This document shows positions 35,229-45,227 of a stretch of DNA of 64,000 nucleotides, piece by piece. A program made the position numbers and the translations under genes. A model generated the notes under the pieces. The model made no database searches, had not been told where the DNA came from, and saw nothing but the letters and a program-made list of their open reading frames with translations. The stretch is from Owenia fusiformis (lineage: Eukaryota > Annelida > Polychaeta > Sabellida > Oweniidae): positions 3,666,356 to 3,730,355 of the forward strand of contig CAIIXF020000005.1 in assembly GCA_903813345.2 (NCBI GenBank). The letters are read 5' to 3'. The number at the start of each line of letters is the position of its first letter. The first letter of the stretch is position 1.

Positions 35229-36368
35229 TGCAGAGAGATCGGCAGCATTCTGGCTTTAAACATAATTTTATTTTTTAGAGATTCCGCAGGTTCTCATGAG
35301 AGGAGTTTTTGTCAATTGATTTATTTATTAGAAATACAATATGGTTCCAGGGTTATTAAACATGGTATGCTACAATTCGACAATGTGAAAGACACTCGCC
35401 TCAAATCTTTGTCGTTGGATCTTATGACTGAAATCACAAAACATGGGAAAAGCGAAAATACAATTAAGAAGTACAGTTTTTATTTCGAAAAATGGACTAA
35501 GTGGACCAACAGTTTCGATGAAGTAAACGATCTACCAGCCAACTCAAAGTTCGTAGCCATCTTCCTGTTATCACAGTTACAAAGTGGTTCATCATATAAC
35601 GTTCTGTATGCTCTTAAATCTGGAATAAGCTGGGCTCACACATCTGCCGGTTTAGAGGACCCCTGTCAGTCTTTCTTAGTTCGAAACATTCTAGATGCAG
35701 CTAAGAGACAAGCGAGTAAACCAGTTGTTAAAAAAGAACCTTTCACAGCGGATATGTTGCATAAACTGGTCGATTCTTTATCAGATCAAAGTTCTCTCAA
35801 AGAATTAAGAAATGTGACAATTTGCGTTTTGGGATTCGCAGGTTTTTTGCGTTACAGTGAACTAGCTCAGATCACTTTTGGTGACATTTCCTTTAGTGAA
35901 TTTCATTTTACTATAAATATTCCGTCTTCCAAGACTGATGTATACAGAGAAGGTAATTCAGTTGTTGTTGCCAAAACTGGCAATCCTACTTGTCCTTACG
36001 CTCTTTTACAACGTTATCTAAAAGCGTTGAACTCAAAAAATGAGCTGTCAAAAGAGTGCTTTATATTTAGGGCACTGTCATTTAAGCCACTTCAAAGAGC
36101 CTTTGTTGCAAGAACAGAAAACAAACAATTATCGTATACAACAGTCAGGGAAATTGTCCGTAGTATGTTAAAGACCATTGGTCTTGATCCAAATTTATTT
36201 GGCGTTCATTCGTTACGTTCAGGCGGTGCAACTGCTGCAGCCAATGGTTCTGTTTTAGATCGTAATTTTAAACGTCATGGACGTTGGAAATCTGAATCCG
36301 CCAAAGATGGTTACGTTAAAGACGATTTAATACACAAATTAGGTGTAACATTGAACTTGGGTTTATAA
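35229..36368 (+). CDS. Tyrosine recombinase of the YR retrotransposon
   Basis: Phage-integrase-type tyrosine recombinase that would integrate the circular cDNA. The frame is open from 35229, after a stop at 35226-35228; the first ATG in frame is near 35367, and recognisable homology starts there (MLQFDNVKDTR). An N-terminal SAM-like core-binding region (TIKKYSFYFEKWTKWTN) precedes the catalytic domain. Catalytic residues are visible: Arg in GFLRYSEL, His and Arg in GVHSLRSGG, His in RHGRWKS, and the Tyr nucleophile in DGYVKDD. Length is normal for YR elements. It shares the forward frame of the RT ORF but is separated by about 750-830 bp of repeat-rich spacer. The lack of an early ATG and a T-rich acceptor-like TTTTTTAG at 35271-35278 suggest it may be translated from a spliced RNA. 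Confidence 0.9.
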   Translation, partial: CREIGSILALNIILFFRDSAGSHERSFCQLIYLLEIQYGSRVIKHGMLQFDNVKDTRLKSLSLDLMTEITKHGKSENTIKKYSFYFEKWTKWTNSFDEVNDLPANSKFVAIFLLSQLQSGSSYNVLYALKSGISWAHTSAGLEDPCQSFLVRNILDAAKRQASKPVVKKEPFTADMLHKLVDSLSDQSSLKELRNVTICVLGFAGFLRYSELAQITFGDISFSEFHFTINIPSSKTDVYREGNSVVVAKTGNPTCPYALLQRYLKALNSKNELSKECFIFRALSFKPLQRAFVARTENKQLSYTTVREIVRSMLKTIGLDPNLFGVHSLRSGGATAAANGSVLDRNFKRHGRWKSESAKDGYVKDDLIHKLGVTLNLGL

Positions 36369-36416
36369 ATAAACAAAATATCATAAATAGCATTACTTCT
36401 TTCTCTAGTTTTTCTG

Positions 36417-36701
36417 TAAAGCGACCGCAAGCCATTTGCTTATTCTTAAGATGATGTCATGTTATTTTGTAACGAGGTTTAAAGTATGGTATAGAATAAT
36501 CATTTATGTTCGGTTGAGTGTAATGAATTAGAACATAAATATTTTCTATTGTGTACTTGTGAACTCGGTTACCAATCAGATTGGCGTGTAGTTTCATGCA
36601 TGTGTTTGTTTCTGAGTGAGCGAGTTGTATTGTTATTGTGGTTGATTGCTGGATATTTAGGATCATTCTGGCTTTGGTCGCCTATGCATGAACACTTCAC
36701 A
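36417..36701 (+). repeat. Adjoining split direct repeats B1 and A2
   Basis: B1 (36417-36497) ends TATAGAAT and runs without a gap into A2 (36498-36701, starting AATCATTT). This B-A junction reproduces the sequence expected when element ends are joined in a circle, and should hold the recombination core for the encoded tyrosine recombinase. Confidence 0.92.
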
Positions 36702-37014
36702 GAATAAAACTGTTAACAAATGCCGATAGGTGGAGGGGTAATTCCATACCTTTCCTAATTGTTAGGTTTTAATGGTGTGAAGGACCCCAAAATCAATCGG
36801 TGTTTTCATTTTTCATAAACTATGTAAGAATATTCACACCCTTTTTGGTAAATATAAATCCGATGCAACAATCTGTGTTATAAAAATTGTACAACACTTT
36901 TCTCAAATAAACTTAACTGTTTTGTGCATTCCATTTATACATATATTGTACTTAGTATATGCATTCCATGTGTACTTATATTGTACTTATCCTTCCCATT
37001 CATTTACATACGAA

Positions 37015-37095
37015 TAAAGCGACCGCAAGCCATTTGCTTATTCTTAAGATGATGTCATGTTATTTTGTAACGAGGTTTAAAGTATGGTATAGAAT
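37015..37095 (+). repeat. Split direct repeat B2 (3' end of YR element)
   Basis: 81-bp copy identical to B1, starting TAAAGCGACCGC and ending TATAGAAT. The overlapping AATAAA at 37013-37018 is a plausible polyadenylation signal. 313 bp of unique element sequence separates A2 from B2. Confidence 0.92.
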
Positions 37096-38594
37096 GCTAG
37101 TTATCAACTTGTTAGCAGTAGGACCTTTATTAGTTTATTACAATATTTGGATCTAGATTTTACTTGGTTCAGTTGAAATCAAATTCGAATGAATTTTTAC
37201 CACCTTAAATGATATAACTTCAATTTGTATCATCCTGATGGTCAGAAATCAAAATAAAAGGGAGGGTTGCAATGTGGGGCAAATACCTCCACAGTCAAAA
37301 TGATTTTATATGTAAAATGAATACTACAATGTTAAAAATATTTTTAAAAGTCCTGACTCATTCGTTGTCCCAATGCGGCATTACTTAATGAAACGAATGA
37401 TTGTATTTCCGACATGAAACACCCCCGCTGATTAAACCAAATCGGCTAAAATTGATATTTTCATTTTTAACGATCAATTCCCAAATATAATCACTGAGTG
37501 GCATTGCTGGGAAATTGTTGTTATCAATTGCATTCGCATTCATCAGTTCGCTCGATTTGCAGGATCCTTTCTTCATCTATGACATTAGTTAACCGGAAGT
37601 CGACATTAAGTTTTTTAAAGTTTGAACTTTACTTACAATAGGTCGAATAATTAAATATTCAATAGATTTAGAAACAAAATTGTTAAGTTTTGACATTTTT
37701 CTAGTGTTTTGCTATATAAGGGTAATTGGTTATAGGTATCATGACCTGAGAGATGTGGTCTTGCAAGAAACATTGCTTTAGTCAGCAGTAAAAAGTGAAG
37801 TCCATTTTGCATATTTTTTGCAAAAGTAAGAAGGCAACAGAATCGTCGATTTAATTCCTCACTTAAGTTACATAAACGGTATTTCGAAAAACAGTTAAGA
37901 TCTGCACTTTTAACCCATATCGTTTATGTAACTTAAGTGAGGAATTAAATCGACGATTCTGTTGTCTTCTGAGCTATACAGTCATCGGCTCTAAGTGTTA
38001 GGATAACTCATTGGCAAATCTGTTCTTATTTCCGTAACACAGCATCTGTAAAGCAAGGGCATTTAGAATGGATTAAACGACTCTGATAGATGGCAGCATT
38101 ATAGTAGCCAATAAATTGTTATTGCGTGCATGGTTTTAAGGAATCGAGTTTTTGGTCATAGAACGAGTAAGCCATTGTCATTTAAGAGTCGACCAACCTT
38201 CTGGCAGTATAATTGTCAGACTTCCTTTAAACTACTGCATATGTACGAAGAGATTACTAGCTCATGTTATTGTTTTCTTACTCGCCTTGACCTGGAAATT
38301 GGATGATGTGTTTGACGAGATTCAAATGATTATCTATTCCCCTAAACAGAATTACAGAAAATGTTCGTTGTATTTGACTTGATTAGTTGTTACAGAGTGA
38401 GCCAGAAGTAAGATAAAAAATATTGCTACTTAAATACTACAGGGTGTCAAATAAATATGATAGCCATCCTTCTTATTTCGTTTAAGATACATTTTAAATG
38501 GTAAATTTTGTCCTAGCATGCAAAGCTTCCCATTAGATCCTGCAAATACATCTTTTTGAATCATCATTAATAATGAGTGGCATAACAAGTGACT
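37096..38594. other. Right flank of the YR element, no gene
   Basis: No ORF convinces. It contains the perfect hairpin at 37835-37964 and a lone Tc1/mariner-like terminus (TA, CAGGGTGTCAAATAAAT) at 38438-38456 without a partner. Confidence 0.4.
37835..37964. repeat. Perfect 44-bp inverted repeat, 42-bp loop
   Basis: The arm starting CAACAGAATCGTCGATTTAA (37835-37878) is exactly complementary over all 44 bases to 37921-37964. The loop is 42 bp. The perfect match implies recent origin or selection. No target duplication was noticed. Confidence 0.88.
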
Positions 38595-38757
38595 ATATAT
38601 TGATCTGAACTGAACTGAATTCAACAATGTTTATTTCTTAAACCAATCATTGAAAACATTCTGTAAAAAACAAGGTATTTCATGTAATGTTGACTGATTG
38701 ACAACAATTTAATGCGAAAATTATTTATAAATATTTTATGTAACTGTTTTTGTTAAA

Positions 38758-39584
38758 GGCCCCATGTAAAGTTTAAACCACTTTGGCTTATATTGTAGTC
38801 TTACCCAATGTTATCAAAGTGTGATATGTGAAACTTTTTTTTTTAATTTCAAAAAGTGGTTTTTAATAGACTTTTTGTTCCAAAATTTGTGAATTTATTT
38901 AAAACCAACTTTTAGAGGTCACTCATATCTTCTAATTAGCCACAATTCATACCAATGCATAGCATTCATCGTCCCATGTTTTTTGCCGAAAAAATTAAGA
39001 AAATCGGTTGATAAACAAGCGAGAAATGAACTTATCAGTGCATAAAAATGGTTCTGAGAAAAATGCATTTCAAAATTTTAGTTCTCATAGAAACCAATGG
39101 TACAATGATATCTAAAACATAATTTATTCTTCCTTTTAACCTGATTAGACAATCAACATTGTTTTTTTATGAAAATCTAGCATATTTAGAAAAGATTGAC
39201 ATCGAAAAAAAAATAAAAAAAATTTCAAAACGTTTTTGTTACCTTAGTGACATCACTAATGTTTCAAAATATTTTTGATGAGCTAAAACATTGAAGTGGC
39301 CCATTAAATATGACATTTTATTATTGAAATAGTGTGTCTTTTGTTCAATCTTTGCATTGGTGGTAAAAAGATAATCTTTTTTGAAATGCATTAAGAAATA
39401 TTTGATGATTAAGAAATTACAACTTTTTTTGAAAAATGGCGGGAAATTTGAATATTTGAGAAATGAAATGCTCACAACTTTTAAAAAAAAAAGATTTGTT
39501 CAAAAATCTCTAAAATCACTTTTTAAGTCCTGACAAATAGTAAATGAATGATAATAAAAAATTTTCAAACTTTAGACGGGGACT
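38758..39584. mobile_element. 827-bp TTAA-flanked element nested in copy Z
   Basis: Ends AGGCCCCATGTAAAG and CTTTAGACGGGGACT are imperfect inverted repeats, flanked by TTAA (38754-38757, 39585-39588). Copy Y shows the empty site GTTAACATTT. TTAA targeting is typical of piggyBac and Kolobok superfamilies; which one is undecided. Non-coding. Confidence 0.8.
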
Positions 39585-40459
39585 TTAACATTTTTTGTTT
39601 TTGTGCAATTGTTTTTGCTCCTTTCTACCAATTCTTGAGAATGAAATAAAATGTCTTTCCGAACCTTGTTGGAACAAAATAGCATATACAACATGTTTTA
39701 GACCTCTCAATATTATAGTTATACAAAGGAATTTTTGGTTGGTTTTAAAAAAGTATTCAAACAATTAAAACAAAATCCCCCCAAAATAGATAAAAACCAA
39801 GATAAACCCTTTATCACTGTTCCACAACTGGATGACTCTATCTGCAGTTAGCTTCATTCAAGATGGTGGACAAAATTCGTTCGTTTTTGATAAATCTCCA
39901 ATTACAGCCAAACCAAGCTGAATCTTGATCCCAAAAGTTTCGCCATGCAAATTAATAAAGATATAATTGTAAACAACCACAAATAAAGGCTCAAGCACCC
40001 GCGATATTAGAGAAATTGAAAGAAAACGGCTTCACTTAGAATGACTCTAACTGAGGTTGATAATGAAGCTAACTCCAACACAGATTTTCACCATTGATGA
40101 CTCTAACTGAATGGAGATTTATAATGGGCTATACAAATTACCAATAAGCAGTTCCGTAACCAGGGGAAGCTGGAGGTTCGGTAGTTTCCCCCTCCCTGGC
40201 CAGAAATTATTTCAAATTCCCGCAGGTTTTCACCACTCTGAGCACTTTTCGCACGATTTTCTAAACAAAACTATCAAAAAGCACCCCCCCCCCCGATTCG
40301 AATAGCACCGGGGAATATTATCATTCTAAATTGTAAGCGAATGATGGATATACAGACAAAGTCAGGTTTCATGTGATCTTATTTAGAAATAAATCACTTT
40401 CATTCAACTTTTATAATTTAAATTTGCTCATGTGCTTGTGACGAAGGTTCATAAATAAA

Positions 40460-41761
40460 AGGCTAGAGTACCGACAATTGTCGGTTCTCAAGACTCTGAT
40501 ATGGTGGCACGCTAGAGGACCGACAAATAAATTGTCGGTACGGGAGATATGCTGTGTTTACACGCTAGAGGACCGACAAATATTGATTTTCGAATTTTCT
40601 GGCGCATGTGCAATGCGCGGGGGGATATTTCAGATATCATACGGATATTTTGGGAACAAGTGCAAAACCCGGGGAGGGCATTAGCCCCGGTTACCCGGGG
40701 ATTACCAAACCCAGTCAAAAAATGGTAGCCCGTGAACAGGGAATGGTAGTAAACGTTGAAAACCCAATAAAAAACATGAACAAGTAAGACGTTAGAGAGC
40801 TATTAATGCATAGTAAACGGCTATATATATTCTAACGACCATATTCTAAACAGACGGGATATTTCTCCTGAGCCGATCAGGCGTAGAAAGGGGCGTTTGC
40901 TACCCATTAGATAGAAGAAAATAGCTAGAATGTTTTTTATTTGAAGCTTATGGTATGAGGTTCCATATCCATCCGCCAAAAGGCTATATAGTCCATTTAA
41001 AAACCTGTGGTATCGTTCTAAATAACCCATAGTTGGCTTCTAGGGTACCTAGTATGCCACTATTTGGTATCAAAATAAAGAGGAGGAGTTCAACTTTCAT
41101 TTGAATTACGAAAATAGCGATGTAGGTCAAAATAGTTCCGAACGTGAGCATGTTTACTACGCGTTTGCCCGTCATATCAGAATTGAGGAAGTGGTAGCAA
41201 ACGCAAGTTACAATAAATGGGCGCTGATATCTCAAAAAGTAACCTGACTCCCTATAATTTGATGTAGGTCAATCGAACCCCTATATGGACAGGTGCATTT
41301 TGATATATAACACTATGGGGGGTAAGCGGTTCAAATGGTTGGTCACGCACGCCATATGTGCAAAGTATTGTTATGAATTTTCGAATTTGGTGTTGGATTA
41401 CGGTACTCATACCTTATAGCACAATTTTTGATGGAAGTTGCATTTGGCTCCCTTAGTTAATGACCACGATTCCATCTCGCATGAGAGAGCTACCAAACGC
41501 AAAGTAAACAGTGATATATTCCAAATGAGATATTTCTCCTGTGCCATGGCGTAGTAAGGGTAGAGAGCGACGGGGGCGAAAGCATCCCCTCCCCTAACTG
41601 TATATATCGACCCATTAGATAGAACAAGAAAAGAGCTTTAAACTGTCGGTTCTCTATCTGGCACTACAAGTGACGATAGAGTGCCGACAATTGTCGGTAC
41701 CCCAGCAAATACCCCTGGACAGTCTCCAGTACCGACAATTATCGGTCCTGGAGCCACTCCG
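40460..41761. mobile_element. Putative nested element with palindromic end arrays
   Basis: Flanked by direct repeats CATAAATAAA (40450-40459, 41762-41771), a possible 10-bp duplication. Near each end are several copies of the palindrome ACCGACAATTGTCGGT: about 40469, a gapped one at 40508 and a half at 40571 on the left; about 41647 (half), 41684 and 41732 on the right. The two arrays are arranged as mirror images (CTAGAGGACCGAC against its complement with CCTGGAG). A diverged direct repeat (GATATTTCTCCTG, CCCATTAGATAGAA) occurs at 40857 and 41528. No transposase recognised. Confidence 0.55.
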
Positions 41762-42761
41762 CATAAATAAATGATGTGGTTCAAACGATGCCGGTTGAGT
41801 GAGATTCAGTGTTAAAATTCAAGAAAATAATGATTACGTCTATCAAAAACATGCTTTATGCCAATTACGGTACTACAGTTAAGATATATTGAATAATAGT
41901 TGAAACTCACTTGAAAAAACTTCCAACCAATTATAATATACAGGCTTTAGCGGCATTACACGATTTATTTTCGTTTAGTGCAGAAAATATGCCTTTACTT
42001 TACCCGGGAGATGACACTCACATTCTGCAACTCCGTATACATAAATGATTGATGGTCGTGAAACCAGTTACATAAACTAAATATAATTACTATTTAAGTA
42101 TATTTCAAATTAAAATCATTTAGCTTGTTGATAGAATAACACAAAAGCACAATATTTGTCCAATTTATGGAAAGTTTGGTTTTACACTAGACTACCGTAA
42201 ATAACGACAAAGAGTATGTCATTAGCCTACATTTGCTACTTTATCTTAACGAAGTCACTCAAGTCTTGAAGTATCACTGCAGCCTACCCCTTTTGTTGAA
42301 TTATTTGTATGCTGGTATGCATGTTATCAGTACATGTATACGCCTAGCCTGGTACCGCCACGAAGGGGACGGGTGAATTAATGGAGGGACATGTTCAGTA
42401 ACTGACTAATGTCTAATAGTCCCAGGGGGAACATGATCCTGTATATATTGTCGTACAGTTGATACGAACGCAGTCGGTTTTCCCACTTCATTTAGTCTAC
42501 TTGAAAAAATGTGACGATTATCTGTGATGGATAAGTCATTTATTTATTGAGCATCGGGGAGCATTTATGTATATCAGACATGATAAGAGATGTTTCTAGA
42601 CTTGAAGTCCTATAACTTAAAATTCCCCATTTTTCATTCTTCAGAGCTGTAAAATCCAGCTTCATATTACATTGTACGTTTTATGAGTTCATTTTTGAAA
42701 TACAAGAATTTTCGTGAAGTTGTAATAGAAATAAAAATAGTAATAGAAGAATAACAGAAAT

Positions 42762-43131
42762 ATTGCCCCCCCCCCTCCGCCCCTTCAATTGTTTTTTATA
42801 TTACGTATGGGAACTTAATTGCTCAGCAATGACATTAATTTTGTGACGATAATGTCACTTACAAGTTTTTTAATTACAGGTCGTGTAGACCATTCTTGCT
42901 TGACTAGCAAAACATTGACTTTCGGACGTTTGCGGCATTTCGCCTTTTACATCATATACTTTAATCCTAGAATACTTACAATATTTTACCATACCGTAAG
43001 CCTATTCATTTGGCCATTTAATCGTAAACTAAATTTTGCCTTGAAAAAGTAAATTTTCCAGATTTGTTGAAATTTCTACCAGAATTTGTCTGCTCCCCCT
43101 CCGTCCAATTTCTACGATCACCGGCCATGGG
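42762..43131 (+). repeat. Second copy of the poly-C-headed repeat
   Basis: Matches 8186-8596 in order: poly-C, AATGACATTAATTTTGTGA, TTACAGGTCGTG, ATATTTTACCAT, TTTTCCAGATTTGTTGAA, GATCACC. It sits inside the 3.7-kb element. Confidence 0.55.
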
Positions 43132-43811
43132 ATTGAATAGAAACTCACTCCATGTCAAAATACAAATGGTTACAACCAATAACAACAGTCAATAACATTT
43201 AGATATCTTATAACAACAGACAGGGCCGTCCATATATTCATCCCATTGAGTTAGCTTCATTCCCCGTTTCAGTTAGCTTCATTCCTACGTCATCACTAAG
43301 TTCAGTTAGAGTCATTCTAAGTGAAGCTGTTTTCTTTCAATTTCTCTAATATCGCGGGTGCTTGAGCCTTTATTTGTGGTTGTTTACAATTATATCTTTA
43401 TTAGTTTGCATGGCGAAACTTTTGGGATCAAGATTCAGCTTGGTTTGGCTGAAATTGGAGATTTATCGAAAACGAACGAATTTTGTCAACCATCTTGAAT
43501 GAAGCTAACTGCAGTTAGAGTCATCCAGTTGTGGAACAGTGTTTATTTCAAGATGTTGTTTCCAAATATTTGCATGACCCCACGGGGGAAATGCAAAGTT
43601 TAGGAAACAACATCTGAGTGGAATAAAGCAGTCACAAATCCCCAATGCATTGAGTCTTGGGCTTAAATTCTTTTCATGCCTTGCAAAATATTTTCTATAA
43701 AATCACCTAAGAGATGCAAAATCACTAAAAGATCATATTTTCAATGGAACTTTTTGCAAGGGTCAAGTATTGGAAAACTCAATTTCAATCTCCATCGCTT
43801 ACCCCCCCCCC

Positions 43812-44609
43812 CTATTACACCAAACTAGTTCTTACCCGTTCTTGCCAGTCCTACGAAAACGTCGTAAAACGGGCTCAATCTGGCTGTGGTCGGGAAATAT
43901 GTCTAAAATAATTAGCTATTTCGTTCATAAACAGTCTTCAAAACGTCCATCTCATTCGCAGTTCGTTCAGGTCGCACCAGATCGGTGTGCAACGTCGTAT
44001 AACGCGTCCCTTAGTCTAGAAGGTCATCATGACCTGATTACAGAACGGTATGGTCGCCATCGAATTTTGAATCGATTCAAAATTCTAAAATCACCTTCCC
44101 GTCTGAGAACGTTCATGAAGTTCGTAAATAGACCTTAGAACGTTGCAGCTACATTCATTCCGTTCGCACACAGTTTCAAACCAGTTTTAAAGAACGCAGT
44201 GGCAACTTGTTTGGTGTGATAGCTATATTTTTGCTAACTCGTTCATAAGCAGTCTTAAATACGTTCTTAATCAGTTTAAATCCGTTTGCAATTAGTTCTA
44301 CCTCGTTCTCAATACGTCCTCAGACAGTTCAACTCGTTGTTAAAACGTCCCTAGTAGGATTGAAGTACGACGGTTCCGTTCGTAGTACGTCCAGGTCGTC
44401 GTTAGTACGTTGTCACTCGTTCTAACTGTAGAACGTATCGACCACGAGAACATTTTGAGCATGTTCTAAGTTCTAGGGGACCTACCCGTTCGAGTACGTT
44501 CGATGAAGTTTGTAAATAGACCCAAGACGGTTCTAGGTACGTCCAGTCCGATCGTACACAGTTGAAGCCCGTTTTCGAGAACGTAGTGGAAACTAGTTTG
44601 GTGTGATAG
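43812..44609. mobile_element. 0.8-kb inverted-repeat element with a helically spaced motif
   Basis: Ends CTATTACACCAAACTAGTT and AACTAGTTTGGTGTGATAG are inverted repeats with one mismatch. The left flank is a poly-C run. Inside, about 44100-44220 and 44480-44609 are direct repeats (GAAGTTCGTAAATAGACC, GAACGCAGTGG, TTTGGTGTGATAG), so the right terminus is duplicated internally. CGTTC/CAGTT pentamers recur about every 10-11 bp at 44240-44349 and, less strictly, at 43828-43965. An open frame at 43770-44138 is not recognisable as a protein. Confidence 0.65.
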
Positions 44610-45227
44610 TAGGGTTAGCAACTGTACACAAAAACGCTTTATTGATATTTCACACACTGTTCATTACGTTAATACTCTGTTCGTTTTGGCTGGAATCAGA
44701 CACACCTTGCTTAGCTATGTGTGAATCCAGTATAAACCATGACAAGTTAAGATGCACTAAAAAACTACTTCTTATCCCGGTGGTTCAATATTTATTTCAA
44801 ATTGTTGCTCCTTGTATATAGGACTTTATTCTTTGAGCAATTCAAAAATATATCACATTAATAATTGAACAAAATATAGAATCATCCTTCCGTGTAGGCC
44901 TATACATAGATAGTGTATTCACATTGAAAAAATATTACAAAATTTTAGTGTACATAAAACCTGTGCTCAATAAAACCGTGATTGTTTTCTGTAATACACA
45001 AATAGTCGAGTGTTTCATTATTTTTTATTTAAAAAACGAATCATGCAAGCTTTACAAATGAAAGAATTGTCACTTAATGATGACGTACGTAACACAATAC
45101 CGAAACAATTTCATTAACCCGTGATACCTCTGCTAAGACTGAATTTCACGGCACACAATACGTTCAGATAAACAGGCTGACACTTTGTTGTTTCGGATTT
45201 TTTTGGCTGAAAAAGCTTATTGAACAG

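Larger units (their letters stand above)
31501..37095 (+). mobile_element. Ngaro-type tyrosine-recombinase retrotransposon, apparently intact
   Basis: Full-length 5595-bp element with split direct repeats: A1 31501-31704, B1 36417-36497 directly abutting A2 36498-36701, and B2 37015-37095. The A pair (204 bp) and the B pair (81 bp) are identical by eye. This A1-ORFs-B1A2-B2 layout is diagnostic of Ngaro/PAT-type YR retroelements, which integrate a circular DNA through a tyrosine recombinase and make no target duplication; none is seen (left flank ends ttact, right flank starts gctag). Coding order is gag-like, RT/RNase H, recombinase. AATAAA overlaps the start of B2 (37013-37018). Identical repeats and open frames argue for a recent insertion. 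Ngaro is preferred over DIRS because there are no inverted terminal repeats and no obvious methyltransferase motif. Confidence 0.93.
39815..43541. mobile_element. 3.7-kb element with about 300-bp inverted repeats and 5-bp duplication
   Basis: The left arm (39815-40110, starting CACTGTTCCACAACTGGATG) and right arm (about 43240-43541) are about 95 percent alike in inverted orientation by eye. TTTAT flanks both sides (39810-39814, 43542-43546), and copies X and Y of the host repeat show a single TTTAT there. CAC ends occur in CACTA, Chapaev and Transib groups; a 5-bp duplication is known for Transib, but no transposase was recognised, so the class stays open. The interior holds another nested element (40460-41761) and the poly-C repeat at 42762. 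Confidence 0.8.
38595..43550. mobile_element. Fold-back family copy Z, split by two nested transposons
   Basis: One end (TGAACTGAATTCAACAATGT, TTAAACCAAT) begins about 38595. Body sequence matches copy Y (61.7 kb) and, inverted, copy X (45.2 kb). It is split by a TTAA-flanked element (38758-39584) and a 3.7-kb element (39815-43541), then resumes for only a few bases (TTTATTTCA, 43542-43550) before similarity ends. Confidence 0.7.

Noticed and set aside
40984-41235. 83-codon minus-strand frame inside the palindrome-array element
   Set aside because: No transposase or other recognisable motif; length is expected by chance.
42819-43052. 77-codon frame in the poly-C repeat
   Set aside because: The related copy at 8.2 kb does not keep the frame open, so it is not conserved coding sequence.
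43770-44138. 122-codon frame in the GT-phased element
   Set aside because: It begins outside the element and its composition reflects the CGTTC/CAGTT motif; no domain recognisable.
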